Source of the DNA: Chamaesiphon sp041738715
GTDB lineage: Bacteria > Cyanobacteriota > Cyanobacteriia > Cyanobacteriales > Chamaesiphonaceae
DNA: 64,000 nucleotides
Reading direction: 5' to 3'
Assembly: GCA_041738715.1 (NCBI GenBank)
Contig: JBGSPI010000139.1
Location: 1 to 64,000, forward strand
Shown here: piece by piece, positions 50,758-60,110 of the stretch
How positions within the stretch are numbered: position 1 is the stretch's first letter
Layout: every line of letters starts with the position of its first letter
Program-made: the position numbers and the translations under genes
The notes under the pieces: model-generated
The model's database searches: none
What the model saw: only the letters and a program-made list of their open reading frames with translations
Told to the model about the DNA's origin: nothing

Positions 50758-51072
50758 ATGCGATTAATTCAACATCCTAACCCTGAAGAAATTTCGATCG
50801 CCGATGTTTTCTACGCTTTGGGCGATCCTGTCCGTCTGGAAATCGTGCGTAGACTAGCGATCGAGGGTGAACAGCCCTGTGCTAGTCTGTGTGTGGGGGT
50901 GGACGCACAGATTGCCAAATCTACTATGTCTCATCACTTTCGGATTTTACGGGCAGCTGGAGTTGTATCTACCCGCAAAGAAGGAACACAGTTACTCAAT
51001 TCTCTGCGGCGAGAAGATCTAGATCGACTCTTCCCTGGATTAATAGATATTGTTATCATTACAGCAAAGTGA
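50758..51072 (+). CDS. ArsR-type winged-helix regulator
   Basis: 104 residues. A winged helix-turn-helix of ArsR type: DVFYALGDPVRLEIVRRLA, the recognition helix KSTMSHHFRILRAAGVV and the wing TRKEGTQLLNSLRR. It is 67 bases after the carotenoid oxygenase gene and on the same strand, but no operator was identified. The expected metal-binding ELCVC motif is changed (CASLCVG), so it may sense another signal. Confidence 0.85.
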   Translation: MRLIQHPNPEEISIADVFYALGDPVRLEIVRRLAIEGEQPCASLCVGVDAQIAKSTMSHHFRILRAAGVVSTRKEGTQLLNSLRREDLDRLFPGLIDIVIITAK

Positions 51073-51136
51073 GACTAGGGTTCGTTAAATGATTGCGTTA
51101 CAATATATTTAATTATTTCTGACTCAGCTTGCGATC

Positions 51137-51547
51137 GTGGTTGCTACTTCAACTAGTCCTAGTCAAATTATCTCCTACTCTGCTAAAACAATCGCCCGCG
51201 CTGAACTAGCTCTCCGGTGTGCGCCGTTTAATTTGTCTCTATTTGCCAAAATGCGCTGGGAAAGTGTTTCTGTCCCTAAACTCGCTGGCACATTCGCTAT
51301 CGACTCCGGCTATACTCGCCGTTCGCTCTCGGAATTGGAAGTAGAATCCGCTACTAATTGGCTAATTAAAGTCGGGATGTTGCGTCGAGAAGTCGATGGA
51401 CAAGGTTTGACGGACAGTTTTCGGTTGACCCCGTTGGGTTTATATTTAGTGGAGAAATGGGAAAAATCTGACGGTAGCTTACCCCCAGTTAATATACTCG
51501 ATCGAGTGGTGAATTTTATAACTCGCTGGTTTCGATTACCGATTTAG
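51137..51547 (+). CDS. Npun_F0494-family protein
   Basis: 136 residues, GTG start. The pattern ARAELALRCAPFNLSLFAKMR...SVSVPKLAG, then WLIKVGMLRREVDGQGLTDSFRLTPLG, matches the Npun_F0494 family of cyanobacteria. The last motif suggests a winged-helix-like fold. Function unknown. It is 64 bases after the ArsR gene on the same strand. Confidence 0.75.
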   Translation: MVATSTSPSQIISYSAKTIARAELALRCAPFNLSLFAKMRWESVSVPKLAGTFAIDSGYTRRSLSELEVESATNWLIKVGMLRREVDGQGLTDSFRLTPLGLYLVEKWEKSDGSLPPVNILDRVVNFITRWFRLPI

Positions 51548-51552
51548 GCTCG

Positions 51553-51705
51553 TCAATTGCCTGATGCTGTATCGTTCAATGCTCTATAGTTAGTCGGACA
51601 ATCAATCGAAGATGTATTAAAGGTAACAGTGGTCAGAGAACCGGACCCGGGAGTAATCGATTCACAAACTACGCTGGCAATCTGAGCTTGACCACCAATG
51701 AACAT
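51553..51705 (-). other. Possible small frame or remnant with prepilin-like composition
   Basis: A 50-codon frame (MFIGGQAQIASVV...) ending six bases past the stop of the plus-strand gene. Its Gly/Ser/Thr-rich text with two Cys, near C14 and C36, resembles the tail of secreted or pilin-like proteins. The frame stays open upstream into the SRPBCC 3' end. It may be a truncated gene or chance. The rest of this 184-bp gap is featureless. Confidence 0.25.
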
Positions 51706-51731
51706 AGAGTAAATTCCCCCCTGGCGTAAGA

Positions 51732-52202
51732 CTATGGCTGTTCTGTTGGAACTGAACTAGTTGTCTTGAGTTCGCTCAAAGCATACACCTTAAATCTGTC
51801 CATATCAGCTTGAAGTGTTGATTCCACAGCCTTACGGACAAAGCCATTATCCATCAACATCGCGAGAAAACCTGGGACAGAGTAAGCCACTGTCAATCTG
51901 ACGATACTGCTCTCCTTGCGATCGTAAAATCTAATCGCCCCACGATTGGGCAATCCATCCACAGACTCCCATTGAATAATCTGATGGGGAACTTCCTGAA
52001 GAATCTGCGATAACCAGGTAAATTCTAAGGTTGTCGTTGCCAATTTCCAGCGCGAAAGTTCGGGCTTGTCTTCTAGTACTTTGACAGATTCAATCCACTT
52101 CATCCAGATTGGCATCAGTTCGATATTATGCCACAGATTCCACACATGCTCGATCGGTGCAGCAACTTCAACTTGAACGCTATGTTCTAACCATTCGGAC
52201 AT
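51732..52202 (-). CDS. SRPBCC-family protein partnered with zds
   Basis: About 156 residues from Met at 52202 (MSEWLEHSVQVEV), the customary start of the family; a longer frame begins at 52241. It is a START/polyketide-cyclase-like fold with APIEHVWNLWHNIELMPIWMKWIESV at the N-terminus. It follows crtQ, as slr0941 follows the desaturase gene in Synechocystis. A role in carotenoid handling or binding is likely from that conserved linkage. The hydrophobic-pocket function is inferred. Confidence 0.8.
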   Translation of the reverse strand: MSEWLEHSVQVEVAAPIEHVWNLWHNIELMPIWMKWIESVKVLEDKPELSRWKLATTTLEFTWLSQILQEVPHQIIQWESVDGLPNRGAIRFYDRKESSIVRLTVAYSVPGFLAMLMDNGFVRKAVESTLQADMDRFKVYALSELKTTSSVPTEQP

Positions 52203-52255
52203 GATAGGGGTCAGGGGGTAGGGTTGGATAATTAGTTTCAAACTGAGGTTGTTTT

Positions 52256-53725
52256 CTAAACGCTCGACAACTGTGTCGCCAGACTTAACTTATCGGCGTT
52301 AGTAAGAATCGCTTGTGCGGCTTGTTTACCGGAAATTGTCGCTCCTTCCATACTATCAATATAATCTTGAGCCGTGTAACTACCAGCGAGGAAGAAATTA
52401 CTAATTGGTGTAGCTTGGGTGGGACGGAATGGGTCCATACCTGGTTGTTCGCGGTAGAGTGATTGGGCTAGTTTGACGACACTCGACCAGGTGACGTTTA
52501 GTTCACGGGATGAGGGAAATAGTTGGTGAACTTGGGCGATCACGTGCTTGACGATATCTTCATTCTTCATCGGGATGAAAGGTTCTCCAGGTGTCAAAAC
52601 TACTTGTAGCAGTGAGCCTTCACCCTCCCGATAATAATCAGCCGGACTAGTCAGGGCGAGGTCGGCAAAACAGGAGAAATCAGCATCAGCACTGTATAGG
52701 AGATTATCCAGTCCTGCGGCATGGTCTAATTGTTTTCGTTCGGCAGCATCTTGCATTTCTGTCACCCAACCATCAAACCGAAGTTGTACGGTGGCAACGG
52801 GTACGGCTTCGAGTTTGAAGATGTTATCGAAAAATGTTGATTTGCGCCAGTCGGCTGGTATAATGCGATGAATACCGGGCACGTCGCACGCGCAGACGTA
52901 AGCCTCCGCTGTAATAGTTTCGATCGCATCCCCGCGCGCAATCTCAAATCCAGTAATTCGGATATTATCTCCTTCGGACGTATATTTAATTTCCCGTAAT
53001 TGACTCCGAGTGTGGATTTTTGCACCTTTAGCTTCTAGGTATTCCACGATCGGTTTGTGGAGATATTCGGCTGGCGAACCGACTAACATATTCAGTTTGG
53101 ATGCTTCAGTTTTTGAGGCAAACATCATGAAAATTGTCAACATACATCTTGCTGAGATATTCTCGGTGTCGATAAATCCCAAAGCTAGGGCGATCGGGTC
53201 CCACATCCGACGTAAGCTATGATTATTACCGCCATGCGATCGAAACCAATCGGCAAAACTGACGCGATCAAGATCGCGAATCAGCTTCATAGCTACATCA
53301 TAACTGACTAGTCCCGGCACGATCGGACTAGTACCCAGAGCTAGAGCATTACGCAGTTTATCAACGATTGTTAACTGTTCTGTGGTAAAAAATGCCTTCA
53401 ATCCATGAAAAGGTGCGCCGAGGAAAAATCTAAAATCCAGCTTACCGATATCTCCACCAGCATTGATGAAGTTATGCACATGTTCCTTGGGTAAAAATAT
53501 GTCTGTCGCCCCAATTCGCTGCATCAGGGCAAAGAGATTGGCGTAGTTGTTGAAGAAGACATGTAGCCCCATTTCGATGTGATTGCCATCAGTATCTACC
53601 CAACTGCTGACTTTACCACCGACAAAGGGACGCGCTTCAAATATTTCTACTTCATGCCCAGCATCGACCAAATCGATGGCTGTAGCCATACCAGCCAATC
53701 CCGCACCAACAATTGCAACCCGCAT
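52256..53725 (-). CDS. crtQ: Zeta-carotene desaturase
   Basis: 489 residues. The FAD dinucleotide motif VAIVGAGLAGMATAIDL is at 3-19, with EARPFVGGKVSSW after it. The C-terminal FAD-binding segment is FFLAGSYTAQDYIDSMEGATISGKQAA. It is a plant/cyanobacterial-type CrtQ (ZDS), catalysing the two dehydrogenations from zeta-carotene to lycopene, in the membrane. It is co-oriented with the downstream SRPBCC gene. The 140 bases upstream separate it from the divergent malic enzyme gene. Confidence 0.93.
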   Translation of the reverse strand: MRVAIVGAGLAGMATAIDLVDAGHEVEIFEARPFVGGKVSSWVDTDGNHIEMGLHVFFNNYANLFALMQRIGATDIFLPKEHVHNFINAGGDIGKLDFRFFLGAPFHGLKAFFTTEQLTIVDKLRNALALGTSPIVPGLVSYDVAMKLIRDLDRVSFADWFRSHGGNNHSLRRMWDPIALALGFIDTENISARCMLTIFMMFASKTEASKLNMLVGSPAEYLHKPIVEYLEAKGAKIHTRSQLREIKYTSEGDNIRITGFEIARGDAIETITAEAYVCACDVPGIHRIIPADWRKSTFFDNIFKLEAVPVATVQLRFDGWVTEMQDAAERKQLDHAAGLDNLLYSADADFSCFADLALTSPADYYREGEGSLLQVVLTPGEPFIPMKNEDIVKHVIAQVHQLFPSSRELNVTWSSVVKLAQSLYREQPGMDPFRPTQATPISNFFLAGSYTAQDYIDSMEGATISGKQAAQAILTNADKLSLATQLSSV

Positions 53726-53865
53726 ATCTATAATTTGCTGTTTTTGATGTATCTTTACAGATTTTAAGATTTTTTAAGCATTTGTGCATCGTGACAGACA
53801 ATAATCTCGTTGGGAGAATTGCTATATAATGAGGGCTGCTAGTTGAGGACGCTCCAAGAACTGAC

Positions 53866-55257
53866 ATGGTAAATTTAAATCCTACTTCTTCCTTTAGTAT
53901 TTCCATGCATCTGGAAGTACCCAATCGATCGGGTATGTTGGCGAGTGTCGCTCAGGGTATTGCTTCTGTTGGGGGGAATATCAGCACATTAGACATTACC
54001 GAGCAAACCCGCAATCTATCGCGGATGGATGTCACTGTTGATGCTACCAGTACCGAGCATGGCGACCAAATTGTTGAGGTAGTTAAGTCTATTCCCGAAG
54101 TACGATTGACAAGTACATTCGATCGAACGATGGAACTCCATCGCGGCGGGAAAATTCGGATGGAGAGTAAGATTCCCCTCACCCGTCAATCAGATTTGGC
54201 GATGGCTTATACCCCAGGTGTTGGGCGTGTTTGTATGGCAATCCATGCCGAGCCGGAAAAAGTTTACGCGCTGACAATTAAGTGTAACACCGTGGCGATC
54301 GTCACTGATGGCAGTGCTGTCTTGGGCTTGGGTAATTTAGGTGCCGCTGCTTCGATGCCCGTGATGGAAGGGAAAGCGATGTTATTCAAAGAATTTGCCG
54401 GGTTAGATGCCTTCCCCATCTGTCTGGATACTCAAGATACTGAAGAAATTATCAAAACTGTCAAACACCTCGCGCCAGTCTTTGGTGGGATTAATTTAGA
54501 AGATATCGCCGCACCGCGTTGCTTTGAAATCGAAGCCAGACTGCGGGCAGAATTAGATATTCCCGTCTTCCACGACGATCAACATGGTACCGCGATCGTC
54601 ACCCTTGCTGCCCTGCTAAATTCGCTTAAACTAGTCAAAAAATCTCTCGATACCGTCAAAATTGTCATTAATGGTGCAGGTGCAGCCGGAATTGCGATCG
54701 CCAAATTATTTAAAACTGCTGGTGTTCAACACATTGCTATCTGTGACTCCAAAGGCATCCTCTCCACCAGTCGCACTGACTTAAATCCCGAAAAACTGGA
54801 ATTTGCCGTCGCCCAAACTGGCACCCTCGCTGATGCGATGGTAGGTGCAGATGTTTTCCTGGGTGTCAGCGCACCTGGAGTCGTTACCCCAGCAATGGTA
54901 AAATCAATGGCGAAAGATCCGATCGTCTTTGCGATGGCTAATCCCATCCCCGAAATTCAACCCGAATTAGTCAGTAATGATGTCGCCGTCATGGCAACGG
55001 GGCGCAGTGACTATCCCAACCAAATTAATAACGTCTTAGCCTTTCCTGGTGTTTTTCGCGGCGCGATCGATTGTCGTGCCAATCAGATTACCACTAATAT
55101 GTGTCTCGAAGCCGCCAAAGCGATCGCATCTCTGATCAATCCCAACGAACTCAACCGCGAGTACATCGTCCCTTCCGTCTTCGACAAGCGCGTAGTCACC
55201 GCCGTCGCCGCCGCAGTCCAAAAAGCAGCCAGAGAAGAAGGAATTGCGAAATATTAA
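53866..55257 (+). CDS. NAD(P)-dependent malic enzyme with ACT domain
   Basis: 463 residues. An N-terminal ACT regulatory domain (about 8-80; EVPNRSGMLASVAQGIASVGGN) is followed by the malic enzyme core: YTPGVGRVCMAIH, FHDDQHGTAIVTLAALLN, the Rossmann INGAGAAGIAIAKL and VFAMANPIPEIQPE. It decarboxylates malate to pyruvate. The ACT domain suggests amino-acid control. A TATAAT lies at 53825-53830, about 36 bases before the start, without a clear -35. Confidence 0.92.
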   Translation: MVNLNPTSSFSISMHLEVPNRSGMLASVAQGIASVGGNISTLDITEQTRNLSRMDVTVDATSTEHGDQIVEVVKSIPEVRLTSTFDRTMELHRGGKIRMESKIPLTRQSDLAMAYTPGVGRVCMAIHAEPEKVYALTIKCNTVAIVTDGSAVLGLGNLGAAASMPVMEGKAMLFKEFAGLDAFPICLDTQDTEEIIKTVKHLAPVFGGINLEDIAAPRCFEIEARLRAELDIPVFHDDQHGTAIVTLAALLNSLKLVKKSLDTVKIVINGAGAAGIAIAKLFKTAGVQHIAICDSKGILSTSRTDLNPEKLEFAVAQTGTLADAMVGADVFLGVSAPGVVTPAMVKSMAKDPIVFAMANPIPEIQPELVSNDVAVMATGRSDYPNQINNVLAFPGVFRGAIDCRANQITTNMCLEAAKAIASLINPNELNREYIVPSVFDKRVVTAVAAAVQKAAREEGIAKY

Positions 55258-55289
55258 CGTCAGAAGTTGCTAGTTACTTGTCAATGGAT

Positions 55290-55558
55290 GACGGGGGGAC
55301 GGGGGGACGGGGGGACGAGGGGACAGTGGACTGTCCACTGTCAACTATCAACTGTCAACTCTCAACTGCTTGCCCTGAGCTTGTCGTAAGCGCAAAGCGC
55401 AGGCTGCGCCAACGCGTAGCGTCTCGAAGAGAAGGGTCAACTCTCAACTTTCAACTTTCAACTTTCAACTTTCAACTTTCAACTTTCAACTCTCAACTTT
55501 CAACTCTCAACTGCTTGCCCTGAGCTTGTCGAAGGGTCAACTTTCAACTTTCAACTAT
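55290..55558. repeat. Tandem repeat block (8-bp G-rich, 7-bp TCAACTN)
   Basis: The spacer after the malic enzyme gene has four copies of an 8-bp unit (GACGGGGG, last copy GACGAGGG) at 55290-55321. A 9-bp-armed palindrome, GACAGTGGA/TCCACTGTC, follows at 55322-55342. Then come many 7-bp TCAACTT/TCAACTC units in three runs (near 55340, 55437-55510 and 55536-55558). A 21-bp segment, CTGCTTGCCCTGAGC plus TTGTCG, occurs at 55366-55386 and 55511-55531. These are typical cyanobacterial short tandem repeats. Confidence 0.8.
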
Positions 55559-55562
55559 TCCC

Positions 55563-56888
55563 TTGTTTTCCCCAATTACTAGAAAGAACTTGTGGTTTGA
55601 AAGATCGATGGCAATCATTGCCTCGATTGGTTTTTTAGCTGCCATGTTTGATCTGACTTATCTTCCCTGGCGTGATTTTTACTTCAAAAATATCCCAGAG
55701 ATCGTTCGAGGTTACGATCCGATCAAAGGAATCGAACCTCATCGAGAAACAGAACGATATCTGAATGCTGTCGAACAACTTAAGAGTGTAGTTAAAACAA
55801 ATGGATTAGGTTCACCAGAAACCCAAAGTTGGCTGAAAGAATTGGATGTTTTGAGTATTAGCTTGATTCAAAGTAATCCATTTCAAGTAGCTGGAAAAAC
55901 TGGAAATCTAGAAAAGATCAAAAACGAAGTCCGCGATCGCGTGCGAAATCATTCAGCCAAAGGTGCCTTTCAAACCTTCTGGAGTCAAACATATTTAACT
56001 AAATATGGCTGGGAACGCGAACTGGGTTTTTACGAACAAAAGATTAAGCCATTAATTGTGACTAATTACTACCGAAGATTAGACGAATCGGGTAGTCTAG
56101 TCGATCTATTTTGGCAAATTGATGTTATTTTCATTGGCATCTTCACTGGTGAATTTTTAGGTAGAATATTTTATATCTGTCGTCATAATCGTAGCGTCAC
56201 TTGGCAACAGGCAATTATCTGGCGGTGGTACGATCTAATTCTTCTACTACCCTTTGCTCAATTTATGCGATTTATTCCAGTGGCGATTAGATTGGATCAG
56301 GCGAAGTTAATTCAGCTAGATTCAATTCGATCGGAACTCAATCGCTTATTTGTCGGTCAAATCGTGACTGAGATTACTGATGCTGTAGTCATTCAAGTGA
56401 TGGAACAAACTCAATCAGCGATTAAAAATGGACAAGTAACTAAATTGATGGGCGACTATCTCAAACGTCCACATATAGATTTAAATAATATTAATGAAGT
56501 CGAAGTGCTATTTCAATTAGTTTTAGAAATAGTCGTCTATCGTGTCATCCCCAAAGTTCAACCAGATTTAGAAGCAATCTTTCAACATTTATTTCATAAA
56601 GCACTAGAAGAATCTCCCGCATATCGCAATCTACAAATGCTCCCAGGCATTGGTGAATTGCCCGCTACGGCGATCGATCGCATCGTCAAGGAAGTCTCCT
56701 CATCTCTATATGCAGCCCTGCTCAAAGTCATTGCAGACCCCGATAGTGGCAGACTCAGCCAGCGTCTCGCCGAAAATCTCACACAAGCGATCGGTAGTGA
56801 AATTCAACGCGGACAAACAGCGATCAAAATCGAGTCGTTGGTCTACGATCTAATCGAAGAAATTAAAGTTACTTATAGCACTAAATAA
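55563..56888 (+). CDS. Membrane protein of unknown function
   Basis: 441 residues from a TTG start inside the repeat block; Met16 at 55608 is a safer start. A hydrophobic segment lies at about 16-35, a second at about 180-205 (DLFWQIDVIFIGIFTGEFLGRIF) and a third near WYDLILLLPFAQFMRF. The text of the second and third recalls voltage-sensor or ion-channel S-segments, but no pore motif is seen. The C-terminal half is helical and soluble. The family is unrecognised; it is likely a cyanobacterial conserved protein. Confidence 0.72.
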   Translation: MFSPITRKNLWFERSMAIIASIGFLAAMFDLTYLPWRDFYFKNIPEIVRGYDPIKGIEPHRETERYLNAVEQLKSVVKTNGLGSPETQSWLKELDVLSISLIQSNPFQVAGKTGNLEKIKNEVRDRVRNHSAKGAFQTFWSQTYLTKYGWERELGFYEQKIKPLIVTNYYRRLDESGSLVDLFWQIDVIFIGIFTGEFLGRIFYICRHNRSVTWQQAIIWRWYDLILLLPFAQFMRFIPVAIRLDQAKLIQLDSIRSELNRLFVGQIVTEITDAVVIQVMEQTQSAIKNGQVTKLMGDYLKRPHIDLNNINEVEVLFQLVLEIVVYRVIPKVQPDLEAIFQHLFHKALEESPAYRNLQMLPGIGELPATAIDRIVKEVSSSLYAALLKVIADPDSGRLSQRLAENLTQAIGSEIQRGQTAIKIESLVYDLIEEIKVTYSTK

Positions 56889-56902
56889 GACTATCAACGA
56901 AC

Positions 56903-58348
56903 TCAAAATGGTCTCCAGGTACCATGAAAACTAAAAGGAATAATCTTAGGCAAAGCTAACCGACAAACTGGTGCCTCATTAAGTCGATCAAAATCAAAGA
57001 TCCACACTTCACTTTGTTCCTGATTTCCATCATAAATTACCGTCATAATCCAACCTCGATCTGGATTTAAGGCATCGGGAATATATAGGGGTTCAACAGT
57101 ATAGAGATTCTCACCCAAATCGGCTTCCATTAAGGTGCCAGTTTGATAATCAAAGCGACCAATTGCGCCCATAAATTCCCCATCTTCGGCTGATTTACGT
57201 TGCAATGCTAGATAAGTATATCGCCAAGATTGACCGATCGACTGTGGCGAAACCACTGGAAATTCACTACTGCGATCGAGTATTTTCTGTGTTGAGACAA
57301 TTTTAGCTGTTTTTGGATCGAGTCGCACCTCCCACAGATTACCATTAGGTATTGTAGTTGTCATTCCCGTCGCAACTTCGCGCAAATACTCATTAGTTTG
57401 GGCAAAGTCGTTAAACCTGACAAAATCTAGCCGCACTAATCCATCTTGTTCTAGACAAGCATTACCATAGTGCCATTGAAACCAAGGATCGGTTTCACCT
57501 TGACTCACGATCTTAAAAGTTTCTCTGTCAACTACTAGAATGCGTGTACCTAATTTTGGGTGCCATTCTAACGAATCAGCATAGCTTTTAGTGCCAAATA
57601 AAACCGCCATTTTATCCATCGCCAATGCAGGCAGAAAAAAGATTAAATACTGTCCTGCCAAGGCAAAGCTATGAATAAAAGGTAAACTATCTAATTTAAT
57701 GGCAGATTGTTGTTTAATCTGACCAGATCGATCGCTTTTATATAGGTGTAAATTCTGCTGAATATCGACACCAATACTAAAAATTTCTCCAGTAATCGGA
57801 TCCCGCAAAGGATGAGCAGAATAAGGTTGGGTCGGTTGGAGTCCGCCCAAAGTCTCTAACCCTTTTGTTTCGAGGGTTTCTAAATCTAAACTATAGGGTT
57901 GTCCCCCTTCCCACAGAGCTAATAATTTATCTGGCAATGCTAGAACTGAAGTGTTGGCTGCATTTTTCAGACTATCTTGTTTGGTGAAAACTCTCCACCA
58001 AAAATTCCAAATCCCTTGAGGATCGGTCATCCCATAATTACCATAGAGAAACCGATCCTGTTTGGTTTCTGCCAGATATCCGGTGGTTTGGACATAACGA
58101 TAAACAGCACTCGCGCCCGTCTCTCGAAAATGTACACCCAAGACCGCACCATCACCATCAAACCAATGCCCAACCCTCTTACCCCCACGCTCTAATCTAC
58201 CTGGGCCATTTCGATATAAAGTGCCACGCAGCCCAGCAGGAATCGCTCCAGATAGGACCGATAACGGTGTCAGGGCAAATTCTTCACCCGGTTGCGCGAT
58301 GGCTTTTGCCCAGGATTTTTGAGTTGGTCGAGTTGGTGTGGATACCAT
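56903..58348 (-). CDS. Carotenoid cleavage oxygenase family protein
   Basis: 481 residues, RPE65-type propeller. Iron-binding His are visible in YSAHPLRD, FIHSFALA, WHYGNACLEQ and the final SFHGTW; GTLYRNGPG is near residue 42. It is a paralogue of the gene at 49179 and about as long as Synechocystis ACO. Its 3' end converges with the membrane-protein gene (14-base gap). The cleavage substrate and position are unknown. Confidence 0.9.
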   Translation of the reverse strand: MVSTPTRPTQKSWAKAIAQPGEEFALTPLSVLSGAIPAGLRGTLYRNGPGRLERGGKRVGHWFDGDGAVLGVHFRETGASAVYRYVQTTGYLAETKQDRFLYGNYGMTDPQGIWNFWWRVFTKQDSLKNAANTSVLALPDKLLALWEGGQPYSLDLETLETKGLETLGGLQPTQPYSAHPLRDPITGEIFSIGVDIQQNLHLYKSDRSGQIKQQSAIKLDSLPFIHSFALAGQYLIFFLPALAMDKMAVLFGTKSYADSLEWHPKLGTRILVVDRETFKIVSQGETDPWFQWHYGNACLEQDGLVRLDFVRFNDFAQTNEYLREVATGMTTTIPNGNLWEVRLDPKTAKIVSTQKILDRSSEFPVVSPQSIGQSWRYTYLALQRKSAEDGEFMGAIGRFDYQTGTLMEADLGENLYTVEPLYIPDALNPDRGWIMTVIYDGNQEQSEVWIFDFDRLNEAPVCRLALPKIIPFSFHGTWRPF

Positions 58349-58457
58349 GACGTTATTTAGTGACTAGCTCTCATTTTAAATGCTTCGAGCTAAGTACTGA
58401 CAATCTCGATCGTGCTAGTCTAAGCTATATTCTTCACTCCATTAAATACTAGAAACA

Positions 58458-60056
58458 ATGGCAATCGCGATCGATTTTGGGACGAGTAATACTGTGATTA
58501 GCCGTTGGAATGCAGCGACACAACAAGCCGAAACAGTAACTTTACCAGGATTATCCCTAGTTGGGGGGATGAATCCACCGTTGATTCCGAGCTTGGTATA
58601 TGTGGAGGATGGCAGTGAGGATCGAGTCTTATTAGGGCAAATGGTACGCGATCGGGGCTTGGATCTCAAGGGAGATCATCGCTTCTTTCGAGGATTTAAG
58701 CGGGGGATTGGGGTGGAAATTCAGGGCTTTTTACCTGAATTAGATGGGGTATCGATGACCTTTGAGCGGGTGGGAGAGTTATTTCTCCAAGGGGTTATCG
58801 ACCAGTTACAGCACTCCCTCCCAGATGTGGGGGAATCTCTCGTCTTAACAGTCCCTGTAGATAGTTTTGAGGTCTATCGTCGCTGGTTAAGTGGAGTATG
58901 TGCGACGCTCCCCGTCGAACGGGTCAGGCTCCTCGATGAGCCGACAGCGGCGGCGTTGGGCTATGGGATGACTGCGGCGGAAACCCTGCTGGTGGTGGAT
59001 TTTGGTGGCGGTACTTTGGATTTATCGCTCGTGCAGTTGACTAAGCAGTTACAGCAGGGAAAAACGCCCCTGGGCTTCCTGTTGAAGTGGGGGGATAAAT
59101 CCCTCGAATCTTCCGCTCAACAACCCCAGATGGCGCGGGTAATTGCCAAAGCAGGGCAAAATTTGGGGGGGACGGATATCGATAATTGGGTGGCGCAGGA
59201 GTTAGCGGTGATGCAGGGGTTAACTACTTCGGCGTTAATTACGCGGTTGGCGGAGAAGATCAAAATTCAGCTATCGCTCCAGACGACAGCGACGGAAGTA
59301 TATTTTGACGATCGAACTTTTGATAGTTATGAGTTTAGTCTGACCCGCGATCGCTTTGAGCAGATTCTTACAGATCATCAATTTTTCGAGCGGTTGGATG
59401 AGTCGATGACTCAAGTACTCCAGCAAGCTCGTCGTCAGGGGATTGAAACAGGTGACATCGATGGCGTATTGCTCGTCGGTGGGACAGTGCAAATTCCGGC
59501 TGTGCAAACCTGGGTAAGACAGTATTTTGGTGAGGAGAAAATTCGCCAATCAAAACCCTTTGAAGCGATCGCCCACGGTGCTTTACAATTAACCAAAGGG
59601 ATCGAGATTCAAGATTTTCTCTACCATAGTTACGGTGTCCGCTATTGGGATAAACGGCGCAACGCCCACAATTGGCATCCAATTATTCAATCTGGACAAG
59701 CTTATCCGATGTCCGAACCTGTTGAACTCACTCTTGGTGCTTCGCGAGAAAATCAGCCCAGTATCGAGCTAATTATCGGTGAACTCGGTGCCACATCTGG
59801 CGGAACGGAAGTATATTTTGATGGTGATAGATTGATTACCCGATGTTTGACAGGTGGGGTAACAGATGTGAGAACATTAAACGATCGAGATGGAGCCAGA
59901 AATATTGCTAAACTCGAACCAGCCGGATATCCTGGTAGCGATCGAATTAAAGTTCAGTTCAATGTCGATCGCGATCGACAATTACGGATTACAGTTGATG
60001 ATTTACTGACCAATCAAACTCTCTTAAATGAGCGTATTGTTGCTGAATTAAGTTAG
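58458..60056 (+). CDS. Hsp70-family chaperone-like ATPase
   Basis: 532 residues. The actin-like ATPase domain has phosphate-1 IDFGTSNT near residue 5, LLVVDFGGGTLDLSLV near 175, LLDEPTAAALGYG and VLLVGGTVQIPAVQ. The peptide-binding part (about 395-532) is short and lacks the long DnaK lid. It is therefore not housekeeping DnaK but one of the shorter Hsp70 relatives common in cyanobacteria. Partners are unknown. Confidence 0.86.
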   Translation: MAIAIDFGTSNTVISRWNAATQQAETVTLPGLSLVGGMNPPLIPSLVYVEDGSEDRVLLGQMVRDRGLDLKGDHRFFRGFKRGIGVEIQGFLPELDGVSMTFERVGELFLQGVIDQLQHSLPDVGESLVLTVPVDSFEVYRRWLSGVCATLPVERVRLLDEPTAAALGYGMTAAETLLVVDFGGGTLDLSLVQLTKQLQQGKTPLGFLLKWGDKSLESSAQQPQMARVIAKAGQNLGGTDIDNWVAQELAVMQGLTTSALITRLAEKIKIQLSLQTTATEVYFDDRTFDSYEFSLTRDRFEQILTDHQFFERLDESMTQVLQQARRQGIETGDIDGVLLVGGTVQIPAVQTWVRQYFGEEKIRQSKPFEAIAHGALQLTKGIEIQDFLYHSYGVRYWDKRRNAHNWHPIIQSGQAYPMSEPVELTLGASRENQPSIELIIGELGATSGGTEVYFDGDRLITRCLTGGVTDVRTLNDRDGARNIAKLEPAGYPGSDRIKVQFNVDRDRQLRITVDDLLTNQTLLNERIVAELS

Positions 60057-60110
60057 GCTTTTAGGCTTTAGGCTGCTTCCGTCCTATTATTTTCCCTTTT
60101 CCCCTAACCC

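Noticed and set aside
53825..53830. A TATAAT upstream of the malic enzyme gene.
   Set aside because: No -35 element at a normal distance could be identified, so it is mentioned with the gene but not listed as a promoter.
55101..55523. A 140-codon plus-strand frame running through the end of the malic enzyme gene and the tandem repeats.
   Set aside because: Its end is only translated repeats (repeated FQLSTFN-type text) and its start is a shadow of the malic enzyme gene.
55290..55558. The repeat block considered as a CRISPR array.
   Set aside because: Units are 7-8 bp in direct tandem with no spacers of regular length, so it is not a CRISPR array.
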